A DNA stretch of 64,000 nucleotides. Source: Mycolicibacterium brisbanense. Its GTDB lineage: Bacteria > Actinomycetota > Actinomycetes > Mycobacteriales > Mycobacteriaceae. The translations under genes and the position numbers were made by a program. Below the pieces are notes generated by a model. The model had not been told where the DNA came from and ran no database searches. It saw only the letters and a list, made by a program, of their open reading frames with translations. Position 1 is the stretch's first letter. Every line of letters starts with the position of its first letter. The DNA lies in contig NZ_BCSX01000039.1 of the NCBI RefSeq assembly GCF_001570425.1, forward strand, positions 186,001 through 250,000, read 5' to 3'. Of this stretch, positions 25,354 through 33,875 are shown one piece after another.

Positions 25354-26222
25354 CCTGGCACACCAACCTGCCCTCATCTCTCTCCGGAACACCAGCGATA
25401 ACTGCAGATTTGTCGTCTTTCTCGGACCTGCTCCGTCGTCAGGCCCCTGATCTGCTGCCGGCCAACCGGATGGCGGACGGGTCGGTCACCGGCGCGGCAT
25501 CGCACGGCACCACGGCCGAATTCGCGCCGCACGGAACGACAATCGTCGCCATCAAGTACTCCGGCGGTGTCGTCATCGCCGGTGACCGGCGGGCCACCCA
25601 GGGCAACATGATCGCCAGCCGCGACGTGGAGAAGGTTCACATCGCCGACGATTACACCGCCACCGGCATCGCCGGTACCGCCGCCATCGCGGTCGAGTTC
25701 GCGCGGCTCTACGCCGTCGAACTCGAGCACTACGAAAAAGTCGAAGGCGTGCCGCTCACTTTCCGCGGCAAGGTCAACCGCCTGGCCACCATGGTGCGCG
25801 GCAACCTCGGCGCGGCGCTTCAGGGTTTCGTGGCGCTGCCGCTGCTGGTGGGCTACGACCTCAACGACGCCGACCCGGCCAACGCCGGCCGCATCGTGTC
25901 GTTCGACGCCGCAGGCGGCTGGAACATCGAGGAAGAGGGCTACCAGTCGGTGGGCTCGGGTTCGTTGTTCGCCCGGTCGTCGATCAAGAAGCTCTATCCG
26001 ACGGTCACCGACGCCGAATCGGCCCTCAAAGTGGCCATCGAGGCGCTCTACGACGCCGCGGACGACGATTCCGCCACGGGCGGGCCGGATCTGGTGCGCG
26101 GCATCTACCCGACCGCGGTGACCATCGGAGCCGAGGGTGCCGAGGAGATCACCGAGGCGCGGATCGCCGAGCTGGCCCGTGAGGTGATCGAGAGTCGCAC
26201 CGCAACGAAAGGTGACGGCTGA
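25350..26222 (+). CDS. prcB: Proteasome subunit beta PrcB
   Basis: PrcB is the catalytic beta subunit of the 20S core particle. The 290-residue precursor carries a propeptide of about 62 residues. Autocleavage before Thr63 (APHG, then TTIVAIKYSGG) exposes the catalytic threonine. GDRRATQGNMIASRDVEKV, containing the catalytic lysine region, and GGWNIEEEGYQSVGSGSLFA are typical. GTG 25350 overlaps the pup stop (GTGA), indicating coupled translation. prcA follows with a 1-bp overlap. Confidence 0.98.
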   Translation: MTWHTNLPSSLSGTPAITADLSSFSDLLRRQAPDLLPANRMADGSVTGAASHGTTAEFAPHGTTIVAIKYSGGVVIAGDRRATQGNMIASRDVEKVHIADDYTATGIAGTAAIAVEFARLYAVELEHYEKVEGVPLTFRGKVNRLATMVRGNLGAALQGFVALPLLVGYDLNDADPANAGRIVSFDAAGGWNIEEEGYQSVGSGSLFARSSIKKLYPTVTDAESALKVAIEALYDAADDDSATGGPDLVRGIYPTAVTIGAEGAEEITEARIAELAREVIESRTATKGDG

Positions 26223-26950
26223 TGAGCTTCCCGTACTTCATTTCGCCTGAGCAGGCGATGCGGGAGCGGTCCGAGCTGGCCCGCAAGGGCATTGCCCGCG
26301 GCCGCAGCGTGGTGGTGCTGGCCTACGACAGCGGTGTGCTGTTCGTGGCCGAGAATCCGTCCCGCTCACTGCAGAAGGTCAGTGAGCTGTACGACCGGGT
26401 GGGTTTCGCCGCGGTGGGCAGGTTCAGCGAGTTCGACAAGTTGCGGGTCGGTGGGATTCAGTACGCCGATACCCGTGGCTACGCGTACGACCGCCGCGAT
26501 GTCACCGGTCGCCAGCTGGCCAACGTGTACGCCCAGACCCTGGGCACCATCTTTACCGAGCAGCCCAAGCCTTTCGAGGTCGAGTTGTGCGTGGCCGAGG
26601 TTGCGCACTACGGCGAGACCAAAGCCCCTGAGCTCTACCGGATCACCTATGACGGATCGATCGCCGACGAACCGCACTACGTGGTGATGGGCGGCACGAC
26701 CGAGCCCATCGTGGCCAAGCTCGGCGAGTCGTACACCGAAAACGCCGATCTCGGGGCTGCCGTGAAGATCGCCGTCGAGGCGCTCAGCTCGGGTGCCGAA
26801 GGTTCCGAGCCGCGCAAACTCGGTCCCTCGACCCTCGAGGTGGCGGTCCTCGACGCCAAGCGGCCCCGCCGGTGTTTCCGCCGGATCACCGGGTCTGCCC
26901 TGGAAACGCTGCTGCCCGAACCGGATCCGGATAAGGCGCCGGCCGAGTAG
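26222..26950 (+). CDS. prcA: Proteasome subunit alpha PrcA
   Basis: PrcA forms the outer rings of the 20S core and gates entry. The 242-residue protein begins with the gating segment MSFPYFISPEQAMRERSELARKGIARG and shows the alpha-subunit core YDRVGFAAVGRFSEFDKLRVGGIQYADTRGYAYDRRDV. The C-terminus has an acidic Pro-rich tail. The ATG overlaps the prcB stop by one base, so the two subunits are made together. Confidence 0.98.
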   Translation: MSFPYFISPEQAMRERSELARKGIARGRSVVVLAYDSGVLFVAENPSRSLQKVSELYDRVGFAAVGRFSEFDKLRVGGIQYADTRGYAYDRRDVTGRQLANVYAQTLGTIFTEQPKPFEVELCVAEVAHYGETKAPELYRITYDGSIADEPHYVVMGGTTEPIVAKLGESYTENADLGAAVKIAVEALSSGAEGSEPRKLGPSTLEVAVLDAKRPRRCFRRITGSALETLLPEPDPDKAPAE

Positions 26951-26955
26951 CCGAC

Positions 26956-27921
26956 GTGGACGACGGGGGAGCTCCACCGGCCGCGCCGCGCGGCTACCGG
27001 CCCAGCCGGGCGCAGTGGTCGCTGGCGGGGGTGATCCTTGCCTTCGTCGTCGGTGTCGTGCTGTTCAAGGTGATCAAGGGCTTCGGCCTCGGGCAGAGCG
27101 CCGCGTTCTACATCGGGATACCCACCGTGCTCGCGTTGATCCTGACGCTCACCGCGAACCCGGACCGGCTGATCTCCATGACGCTCAAGGCGATCACCAT
27201 CCTGCTGCTGCTCGCGATCCCGGTCGCCGGCGAGGGTTTCGTATGCGTGATCATCGCCGCGCCGTTGTTCTACGCGGTCGGAATCATCGTGGCGTTGATC
27301 GTGGGCGCCGTACGAAAATCCGGCCGCCCGCCCGGCGCCCGCATCGTGGTGCTGCCTGCCGTCGCGCTGGTGCTCTCGCTCGAAGGTGTCGTGCCCGCCC
27401 TGACCCTGCCGGGCGACAGCACCGTGACGGCCACACGCACGGTCTCCGCCACGCCCGACCAGGTAGCGGCTGCGCTGGCGCGTCCGCTGCGGTTCGGCGA
27501 TGTGAAGCCGTCCGGTGTTCTCGGGCTGGGCTTTCCGCAGCCGCTGATGGACCACGGCAGCGGTTTGGCGGTGGGAGACCGCCGAGTGGTGATGTTCGCC
27601 GGAGCGCACCACCGCCCGGGGTTCATCGCGCAGCACCATTGGGGTGAGGCGCAGTCCGTGCTGGAATTCCAGATTGCCGCCAGGACACCGGATTCCGTGC
27701 AGCTGGTGCCCGTCTCGGACGACACCCCGCTGGCAACCTGGTTGACCTGGCGTTCGTCCGACGTGAGCTGGCGCGCCGTCGACGCCGAGCATACCGAGAT
27801 CACCTGGTCGCTGAGCTACACGCGGCGGCTGGCACCGGCCTGGTATTTCGGGCCCATCGAGCATGTGGTGACCCAGCGTGCCGCGGGTTACCTGCTCGAC
27901 GCTGTCGATCTCCGGCCGTGA
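26956..27921 (+). CDS. Membrane protein with C-terminal SRPBCC-like domain
   Basis: The 321-residue protein has an N-terminal cytosolic Pro-rich stretch, about four membrane segments (residues 22-145) and then a soluble SRPBCC/polyketide-cyclase-like domain. That domain starts at TVTATRTVSATPDQVAAALARPLRF and ends at EHVVTQRAAGYLLDAVDL. Function is unknown; the soluble part could bind a hydrophobic ligand. GTG 26956 begins 5 bp after prcA, and the stop overlaps the next gene by 4 bp, so both may be cotranscribed with the proteasome genes. Confidence 0.75.
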   Translation: MDDGGAPPAAPRGYRPSRAQWSLAGVILAFVVGVVLFKVIKGFGLGQSAAFYIGIPTVLALILTLTANPDRLISMTLKAITILLLLAIPVAGEGFVCVIIAAPLFYAVGIIVALIVGAVRKSGRPPGARIVVLPAVALVLSLEGVVPALTLPGDSTVTATRTVSATPDQVAAALARPLRFGDVKPSGVLGLGFPQPLMDHGSGLAVGDRRVVMFAGAHHRPGFIAQHHWGEAQSVLEFQIAARTPDSVQLVPVSDDTPLATWLTWRSSDVSWRAVDAEHTEITWSLSYTRRLAPAWYFGPIEHVVTQRAAGYLLDAVDLRP

Positions 27922-29177
27922 CCACCGGGCTGGACGTCGCGACGCTGCGCAACGGTGCGGTGCTGGTTCCGGCGCTGCTGGCAGGCGCGTTGTGGGTGGC
28001 GGCGCCCGGAGAACGGGTCGGTGCGGCGCTCGCGACACTGTGGAACATGGTGTGGCTGATCGCGCTCAACGCGGTCGCGGTCGCGGCGGGCTGGTGGTCC
28101 TTCGCTACCGACGGGTTGATGTGGTCGGGGGTGCCTCTCGACGTGATGCTCGGCTGGGCGCTGCTCTGGGGCGCGGTGCCGGTGCTTTTGATGCGGTGGG
28201 TGAATCCCGTTGTGACAGTTGCGGTTCTGGTGGCCGCAGACATCGTGGCGATGGGCGGTTTGGCGCCGTTGGTGTGGCTGCGGTCTGGTTGGTGGGTTGG
28301 CGAACTGCTCGGGGTGCTGCTCTGCCTGCTTCCCGCGGTGCTGCTGGGCTGGGCGACTGCAGCGGGGCGGATGCTGTGGGTGCGCGCCGGCCTGCAGGTG
28401 GTGCTTTTCGGTGCACTGCTGCTGTTCGTCATACCCGCGGCGACGTTCGCTCTCACCGGCATCTCCTGGTTGCAGGTGTGGCACCGGGTCGGCGGCCCGG
28501 GGGACTGGGTCCTGCTGCAGATCGCGGCGGTGTTGGTGCTCATCGCACTGCGCGCGGTGGCGGAGTTCGCCCGACACGGCGGTACGCCGTTCCCGTGGGA
28601 CCCTCCGCAGGCCTTGGTGACCTCAGGGCCTTACGCCTACCTCGCCAACCCCATGCAGGTCTGCGCGGTGCTGCTGCTGGTGACTGTGGCAGCCGTCGTC
28701 GGCGCACCGGGACTGGCGCTGGCCGCGGCCGTCGCCGCGGTGTTCAGCGCAGGCATTGCCGGGTGGCACGAACGTGATCAGCTGGTCGCGCGCTTCGGCG
28801 CACCGTGGCGGGAGTACCGCCGTGCCGTGCACGACTGGGTGCCACGACTGCGACCCTATGCGCACCGCGCACCGGCCCGGTTGTACGTGGCGGTGACGTG
28901 TGATCCGTGCAGCCAGGTCGCGGGCTGGCTGCGGCGTCGGGACCCGGTCGCTCTGACGCTGAAACCCGCCGAAGATCACCCACAGGATCTGCGCCGAGTC
29001 CGCTACGAATCCGATTCGGTTGTGCTGCACGGCACCCGGGCCGTCGGCGCGGCGCTCGAGCACATCTCCCTCGGGTGGGCGCTGGTGGGCTGGGTGATGC
29101 GGGCACCGGCGATCGGGTGGTTCGTGCAGCTGCTCGCCGACGCGGTCGGGGCGGGGCCGCGCTCGGTCAGCCGATGA
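27918..29177 (+). CDS. ICMT/PEMT-like membrane methyltransferase fused to a CxxC thioredoxin-like tail
   Basis: The 419-residue protein has about nine membrane segments. Residues 231-312 show the isoprenylcysteine carboxyl methyltransferase-like signature: LVTSGPYAYLANPMQ, then ERDQLVARFGAPWREYRRAV and WVPRLRPY. After residue 320 a soluble region begins LYVAVTCDPCSQVAGWLRRRDP, with a redox-type C328-D-P-C331 motif and DCC/thioredoxin-like spacing. Such a fusion is unusual and the substrate is unknown. GTG 27918 overlaps the previous stop (GTGA). The end overlaps the convergent hydrolase gene by 11 bp. Confidence 0.72.
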   Translation: MTTGLDVATLRNGAVLVPALLAGALWVAAPGERVGAALATLWNMVWLIALNAVAVAAGWWSFATDGLMWSGVPLDVMLGWALLWGAVPVLLMRWVNPVVTVAVLVAADIVAMGGLAPLVWLRSGWWVGELLGVLLCLLPAVLLGWATAAGRMLWVRAGLQVVLFGALLLFVIPAATFALTGISWLQVWHRVGGPGDWVLLQIAAVLVLIALRAVAEFARHGGTPFPWDPPQALVTSGPYAYLANPMQVCAVLLLVTVAAVVGAPGLALAAAVAAVFSAGIAGWHERDQLVARFGAPWREYRRAVHDWVPRLRPYAHRAPARLYVAVTCDPCSQVAGWLRRRDPVALTLKPAEDHPQDLRRVRYESDSVVLHGTRAVGAALEHISLGWALVGWVMRAPAIGWFVQLLADAVGAGPRSVSR

Positions 29178-30036
29178 CGCCGCGGATCAGCCCGGCGAAC
29201 TCCTCGGGGCACTCCAGTGGGGTGAAATGCCCTGCGGCGTCGGCGGTGTGCAACCGGACGTCGACGAAGTAGTCGTCCAGGCGGTCGGCCCACGCGGTCG
29301 GGAACAGCGGGTCGTGGCGGGGCCACAGCACGTCGGTGGGGGCGTTGATCTTGACGGCCCGATCGGGTGGCAGCTCCGTGAGCGACTGGGCGACGGTGCC
29401 CGCGCCCGCGCGGTACCAGGCCAGTGATGCGGCGAACGCGCCGGGCAGCGCGTAGTCCGAGACGAGCCGGTCCAGGTCGTCCTCGGAGACGGTGAAGCTC
29501 GGCCCCGACCAGTGATTCCAGAAGTGCCGGAGATACTCGCGCACGATTTCGGGATTCCCGTCGATCAGCCGGTCGGCGATCGGCAGCTGGTGAAACGCCT
29601 GATACCAGAACTCGTGCTGGGCATGCGGGCTGAGCACCCGGTCACCGGCGCCCGGTAGCGGCGGCGAGAGCACGAGCGCCTTCGCCAGGTGCGGGTGCAT
29701 GCGGGCCACACTCTGCGCCACCCGGCTGCCGACGTCGTAACCGGCGAGGATGACCTGTTCCAGACCCAGCTCGTGGATCAGTCCGACGATGCTGGCCGCC
29801 TGGGCTGTCGCGCTGTAGAAGTGCTGCACAGAAACCGCGTGCTTGTCGGAGCCACCGAATCCGCGAAGGTCGGGCACGATCACGTCGGCCACGTCGGTCA
29901 GCAGTGGAACCACCTTCCGGTAGTCCCGCCGGGTGCCCGGCCAGCCGTGCAACAGCACGACAGGCGGCCCGCCCGCGATGCCGAGCCGATCGAAGGCCAA
30001 TCGGAATCCGTCCACCGGAGCGCTGCGCGAGGACAT
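29167..30036 (-). CDS. Alpha/beta hydrolase, epoxide hydrolase/haloalkane dehalogenase-like
   Basis: The 289-residue protein has the oxyanion motif LLHGWPGTRRDYRKV and the nucleophile elbow LAGYDVGSRVAQSVA, with Asp rather than Ser as nucleophile, which points to epoxide hydrolase or dehalogenase chemistry. VIVPDLRGFGGSDK and the catalytic His in DAAGHFTPLECPEEF are also present. The substrate cannot be assigned. It shares a minus-strand orientation with the following membrane-protein gene but has a 59-bp gap. Confidence 0.88.
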   Translation of the reverse strand: MSSRSAPVDGFRLAFDRLGIAGGPPVVLLHGWPGTRRDYRKVVPLLTDVADVIVPDLRGFGGSDKHAVSVQHFYSATAQAASIVGLIHELGLEQVILAGYDVGSRVAQSVARMHPHLAKALVLSPPLPGAGDRVLSPHAQHEFWYQAFHQLPIADRLIDGNPEIVREYLRHFWNHWSGPSFTVSEDDLDRLVSDYALPGAFAASLAWYRAGAGTVAQSLTELPPDRAVKINAPTDVLWPRHDPLFPTAWADRLDDYFVDVRLHTADAAGHFTPLECPEEFAGLIRGVIG

Positions 30037-30095
30037 CGGTCAATTCTCATCCGCCGCCACGGCGTTGTGGGCCAGGTTGGGAAAGCTCGGTGGGA

Positions 30096-30530
30096 TCAGG
30101 ATGCCGGGGTTTCGCGACGCCAGCCGACGTAGGTCAACCACAGGCCCATCGCCGTGAGCAGGAGGAAGAAGATCCGGGCCGCGAGCAGCAGACCGGGGCT
30201 GCTCAGCGTGGTGTCGGCGCCTGTCTGGATGGCCGACGGGAAGGCCATCATCGCCACGCCGCGCAGCGCGACGAACCATCCGAACAGCGAGATGAGCACG
30301 GCCGTCGCGCTGTACCAGTACTGGTGGAAGGCGATCACGATCAGCCCCATCATCAACATCGCCGCACCCAGGATCCACGGGAGCGTGCCGCTGCTGAACA
30401 GGTCGGACAGCAGGTTGCCGAGTTGGGACAGCCGGATCGCGATGATGACGGTGGCGACGGCGACGAACGGGCCGAGAACCCGGGCGAACACCCGCGTGCG
30501 GTGCCGGGCTTCGGCGGAGGGCGTGGGCAT
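30096..30530 (-). CDS. Small integral membrane protein of unknown function
   Basis: The 144-residue protein has four predicted membrane segments (about 14-34, 48-68, 72-97, 112-134) with a short charged N-terminus. No family was recognised. GGAGG lies a few bases before the ATG at 30530. The divergent TetR gene, with a palindromic operator between the two, is the likely regulator of this gene. Confidence 0.75.
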   Translation of the reverse strand: MPTPSAEARHRTRVFARVLGPFVAVATVIIAIRLSQLGNLLSDLFSSGTLPWILGAAMLMMGLIVIAFHQYWYSATAVLISLFGWFVALRGVAMMAFPSAIQTGADTTLSSPGLLLAARIFFLLLTAMGLWLTYVGWRRETPAS

Positions 30531-30555
30531 GTGGCCTCCTGCAGTTTGATAAACC

Positions 30556-30566
30556 GACCGACGGTC
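30556..30566. promoter_or_regulatory. Candidate TetR operator (GACCGACGGTC)
   Basis: GACCG-A-CGGTC is a perfect 11-bp palindrome in the 81-bp gap between divergent genes. GACCGnCGGTC-type boxes are common for mycobacterial TetR repressors. TAGGCT (30578-30583) is a possible -10 element for the TetR gene. Confidence 0.65.
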
Positions 30567-30611
30567 TATTAATAAGCTAGGCTCGAGGCACGATCACGTC
30601 AACGGAGGCTC

Positions 30612-31274
30612 ATGGCACGCCAGGTCAAGCACGAGGAACACGCCGCACGGCGCACCGAGATCCTCGACGCCGCACTTCAGCTCATGCACGACAAGGGCTA
30701 CGCGGCGATGACCATCGAGGATCTGTTGAGCACCCTGCAGATCTCCAAAGGTGCTCTCTACCACTATTTTCGGTCCAAGCAAGCGTTGCTGGAAGGCGTC
30801 GTCGAACAGATGGGTGAGAGCGCCACCGCGGGTCTGCGCCGCATCGTCGACGCTCCCGACACCTCGGCGCTGGACAAGCTGCATGCGTATTTCGCGGCGT
30901 CATACGCTTGGAAGTCCGAGAACGCGACCGCGGTCGCCACCCTCATCCGGCTCTGGCACGACGAGAACAACGCGCTGTTGCGGCAGAAGCTGACCCAGGG
31001 CTCGATGCGCACCACGGCGCCTCTTCTCGAGGCGATCATCAGGCAGGGCTGCGCAGAAGGCGTCTTCCGCACCGACTTCCCGCACGAGGCGGCCGGGATC
31101 CTCACCGCGATGGGTCTGCACTTGGCCGACGCGTTCATCGACGCCATCGAGGCCGACGGTGCCGCCGGTATCGACATCTCCGGGCCGCATGCGCGTAAGG
31201 CTGTCGCTGCCTACCGGCAAGCGTTCGAGCGCATCCTCGGAGTGCCCGACGGTTCGCTCGCCGGCGAACTCTGA
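30612..31274 (+). CDS. TetR/AcrR-family transcriptional regulator
   Basis: The 220-residue protein has an N-terminal TetR helix-turn-helix (RRTEILDAALQLMHDKGYAAMTIEDLLSTLQISKGALYHYFRSKQALL) and an alpha-helical ligand-binding region. The ATG at 30612 has ACGGAGG 3 nt upstream. It probably represses itself and the divergent membrane-protein gene through the palindrome at 30556-30566. The inducer is unknown. Confidence 0.92.
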   Translation: MARQVKHEEHAARRTEILDAALQLMHDKGYAAMTIEDLLSTLQISKGALYHYFRSKQALLEGVVEQMGESATAGLRRIVDAPDTSALDKLHAYFAASYAWKSENATAVATLIRLWHDENNALLRQKLTQGSMRTTAPLLEAIIRQGCAEGVFRTDFPHEAAGILTAMGLHLADAFIDAIEADGAAGIDISGPHARKAVAAYRQAFERILGVPDGSLAGEL

Positions 31275-31364
31275 TAACACTCGCGACGGACGATCGGCCG
31301 CCGCGACAGTCCGGCACCCGCCGACGCGACCGCTCGATGCCAACCGATACCGAGTGCGACCCCG

Positions 31365-31370
31365 TAAGCT
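31365..31370 (+). promoter_or_regulatory. -10 element (TAAGCT) for leaderless pafA
   Basis: TAAGCT ends 7 nt before the pafA GTG at 31378. No ribosome-binding sequence is present, consistent with a leaderless mRNA starting at or next to the GTG. Confidence 0.5.
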
Positions 31371-31377
31371 CGATAGT

Positions 31378-32736
31378 GTGCAGCGACGAATCATGGGCAT
31401 CGAGACAGAATTCGGTGTGACCTGCACGTTCCATGGCCATCGCCGGCTCAGTCCCGACGAGGTTGCCCGCTATCTGTTCCGGCGGGTCGTGTCGTGGGGC
31501 CGCAGCTCAAACGTCTTCCTCCGCAACGGCGCCCGTTTGTACCTGGATGTGGGCAGTCACCCCGAGTACGCCACAGCCGAATGCGACAACCTCGTTCAGC
31601 TGGTCACCCACGACCGCGCCGGTGAGCGCGTACTGGAGGACCTGCTGATCGACGCCGAGCAGAGGCTCGCCGACGAGGGTATCGGCGGTGACATCTATCT
31701 GTTCAAGAACAACACCGACTCGGCGGGCAACTCCTACGGCTGCCACGAGAACTACCTCATCGTGCGGGCCGGTGAGTTCTCGCGGATCTCCGACGTGCTG
31801 TTGCCGTTCCTGGTGACCCGGCAGCTGATCTGCGGTGCGGGCAAGATCCTGCAAACGCCGAAGGCTGCCACGTTCTGCCTGTCGCAGCGCGCCGAGCACA
31901 TCTGGGAGGGCGTCTCGAGCGCCACCACGCGATCGCGGCCGATCATCAACACGCGCGACGAGCCGCACGCCGACGCGGAGAAGTACCGGCGGCTGCACGT
32001 CATCGTCGGCGACTCCAACATGTGCGAGGCCACCACCATGCTGAAGGTGGGCACTGCCTCGCTCGTGCTGGAGATGATCGAGGCGGGCGTGCCGTTCCGC
32101 GACTTCTCGCTCGACAATCCCATTCGCGCCATCCGGGAAGTCAGCCACGACCTCACCGGCCGGCGTCCCGTGCGGCTGGCCGGAGGTAGGCAGGCCAGCG
32201 CGCTGGACATCCAGCGCGAGTACTACAGCCGTGCCGTCGAATATCTGCAGACCCGCGAAACCAACACCCAGATCGAACAGGTGGTGGATCTGTGGGGCCG
32301 CCAGCTCGACGCGGTCGAGAGCCAGGACTTCGCCAAGGTCGACACCGAGATCGACTGGGTGATCAAGCGCAAGCTGTTCCAGCGTTACCAGGACCGCTAC
32401 AACCTGGAGCTGTCCGATCCGAAGATCAGCCAGCTCGACCTGGCCTACCACGACATCAAGCGTGGCCGTGGCGTGTTCGACCTGTTGCAGCGCAAGGGGC
32501 TGGCCGCCCGGATCGCCACCGACGAGGAGATCGACGCCGCGGTCAACACGCCGCCGCAGACCACGCGGGCCAAGCTACGCGGTGAATTCATCAGTGCCGC
32601 GCAGGAAGCCGGCCGCGACTTCACCGTCGACTGGGTGCACCTCAAACTCAACGATCAAGCGCAGCGCACCGTGCTGTGCAAGGACCCGTTCCGGTCGGTC
32701 GACGAGCGGGTCAAGCGGCTCATCGCCAGCATGTGA
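31378..32736 (+). CDS. pafA: Pup-protein ligase PafA
   Basis: PafA uses ATP to join the C-terminal Glu of deamidated Pup to lysines of target proteins. The 452-residue protein starts QRRIMGIETEFGVTCTFHGHRRL, has the catalytic base D57 in ARLYLDVGSHPEYATAEC, and shares KNNTDSAGNSYGCHENYL and IINTRDEPHADAEKYRRLHVIVGD with Dop. The C-terminal domain ends DERVKRLIASM as in M. tuberculosis. GTG 31378 gives the exact family N-terminus; the frame is open upstream but not conserved. pafB follows 78 bp later with its own apparent promoter. Confidence 0.97.
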   Translation: MQRRIMGIETEFGVTCTFHGHRRLSPDEVARYLFRRVVSWGRSSNVFLRNGARLYLDVGSHPEYATAECDNLVQLVTHDRAGERVLEDLLIDAEQRLADEGIGGDIYLFKNNTDSAGNSYGCHENYLIVRAGEFSRISDVLLPFLVTRQLICGAGKILQTPKAATFCLSQRAEHIWEGVSSATTRSRPIINTRDEPHADAEKYRRLHVIVGDSNMCEATTMLKVGTASLVLEMIEAGVPFRDFSLDNPIRAIREVSHDLTGRRPVRLAGGRQASALDIQREYYSRAVEYLQTRETNTQIEQVVDLWGRQLDAVESQDFAKVDTEIDWVIKRKLFQRYQDRYNLELSDPKISQLDLAYHDIKRGRGVFDLLQRKGLAARIATDEEIDAAVNTPPQTTRAKLRGEFISAAQEAGRDFTVDWVHLKLNDQAQRTVLCKDPFRSVDERVKRLIASM

Positions 32737-32801
32737 GCGGCGCGGGGCGTCGGTGCCGACGCCCCGCTCGCCCGCTGCCCGGATCCATCGCGGTTGCCGC
32801 C

Positions 32802-32807
32802 TAAACT
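32802..32807 (+). promoter_or_regulatory. -10 element (TAAACT) for leaderless pafB
   Basis: TAAACT is followed by 7 nt and the pafB GTG at 32815, in a gap of 78 bp after pafA. No PafBC-type TTGTC box was found at the N8 distance, so autoregulation by that route is not supported. Confidence 0.55.
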
Positions 32808-32814
32808 CCTTGCT

Positions 32815-33804
32815 GTGGCGACATCCAAAGTGGAGCGGTTGATGAACCTCGTCATCGCGCTGCTGTCCACGCGAACGTTCCTGCCCGCGGAGAAGATTCG
32901 CGCGAGCGTGGCCGGATACGCCGACAGCCCCAGCGACGAGGCGTTCTCCCGGATGTTCGAGCGCGACAAGAACGAGCTGCGTGATCTCGGCATCCCGCTG
33001 GAAACGGGCCGGGTGTCGAAATTCGATCCGACCGAGGGCTACCGGATCAACCGCGACGCGTATGCGCTGCCGCCCGTGCAGTTGACCGGTGACGAAGCCA
33101 CTGCCGTCGCGGTGGCGACGCAGCTGTGGCAGTCGCCGGAACTGGTCACCGCGACGCAGGGCGCCCTGCTCAAACTGCGCGCCGCCGGGGTGGAGGTCGA
33201 GGCCGACGGCGCGGGCGCCGCGATCACCTCGACCGCGGTGCTGCCCGGGCTGCGCGGGTCCGAGGAAGTTCTGCGAATCCTGTTGTCCGCCATCGATTCG
33301 GGTCATGCCGTGCAATTCGAACACCGGCCGTCGCGCACCGCGGGCTACACCACCCGCACGGTCGAGCCGTGGGGCGTGGTCACCCACCGCGGCCGCTGGT
33401 ATCTCGTCGGACACGACCGGGACCGCGACGACACCCGCACGTTTCGGTTGTCCCGCATCGGATCCGGCGTCACGCTCATCGGCGAGGCCGGTGCGGTGCG
33501 CAAGCCTGACGGCGTCAACGTGCGTGAGATCGTGCGACGCGTCGTCACCGACGTCCCCACCGGCGAACGGGCCCGGGTGTGGGTGGCCGGTGGCCGAGCC
33601 ACGGCGCTGCGCAGGCAGGCCATCATGACGACACCGCGCACCCTGGGCGGGCGTGCGGGGGAGGAGATCACCGTCGAACTCGGCATGTATGACCGGTTGG
33701 CGCGCGAGATCGCGAGCTACGGCGCCGACGCAGTGGCCCTGGAACCACAGGCGTTGCGCGACGACGTGTTGGACAGGTTGCGGGCGCAGGCGGACCGCGC
33801 ATGA
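32815..33804 (+). CDS. pafB: DNA-damage response regulator PafB (WYL domain)
   Basis: PafB acts with PafC as a heterodimeric activator of the LexA-independent DNA-damage regulon. The 329-residue protein has an N-terminal winged helix (ATSKVERLMNLVIALLSTRTFLPAEKIR, FSRMFERDKNELRDLGIPLE), a WYL domain (HRGRWYLVGHDRDRDDTRTFRLSRI) and a C-terminal WCX extension. GTG 32815 matches the family N-terminus. The TGA stop at 33802-33804 lies in the first ATGA of a tandem repeat that leads into pafC. Confidence 0.95.
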   Translation: MATSKVERLMNLVIALLSTRTFLPAEKIRASVAGYADSPSDEAFSRMFERDKNELRDLGIPLETGRVSKFDPTEGYRINRDAYALPPVQLTGDEATAVAVATQLWQSPELVTATQGALLKLRAAGVEVEADGAGAAITSTAVLPGLRGSEEVLRILLSAIDSGHAVQFEHRPSRTAGYTTRTVEPWGVVTHRGRWYLVGHDRDRDDTRTFRLSRIGSGVTLIGEAGAVRKPDGVNVREIVRRVVTDVPTGERARVWVAGGRATALRRQAIMTTPRTLGGRAGEEITVELGMYDRLAREIASYGADAVALEPQALRDDVLDRLRAQADRA

Positions 33805-33875
33805 GGGCCAGCGAGGAGCCGGGGGTGGACCGCGCATGAGGGCCAGCGAGGAGCCGGAGGCGGATCGCGCATGAG
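33796..33875 (+). repeat. Tandem 35-bp repeats between pafB and pafC forming a chain of ATGA overlaps
   Basis: The block CGCGCATGAG followed by GGCCAGCGAGGAGCCGG recurs with an exact 35-bp period (CGCGCATGAG at 33796, 33831 and, as the partial third copy, 33866). Each ATGAG contains stop and start: the pafB stop TGA (33802-33804) overlaps an ATG at 33801; that ORF (MRASEEPGVDRA) stops at 33837-33839, overlapping an ATG at 33836; that ORF (MRASEEPEADRA) stops at 33872-33874, overlapping the pafC ATG at 33871. So two 12-codon ORFs link pafB and pafC. Confidence 0.85.

Noticed and set aside
33801..33874. Annotating the two 12-codon ORFs between pafB and pafC as protein genes
   Set aside because: Their peptides repeat each other (MRASEEPGVDRA, MRASEEPEADRA) and arise from a DNA duplication. 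A role as a reinitiation relay is likelier than functional peptides, so only the repeat is listed.
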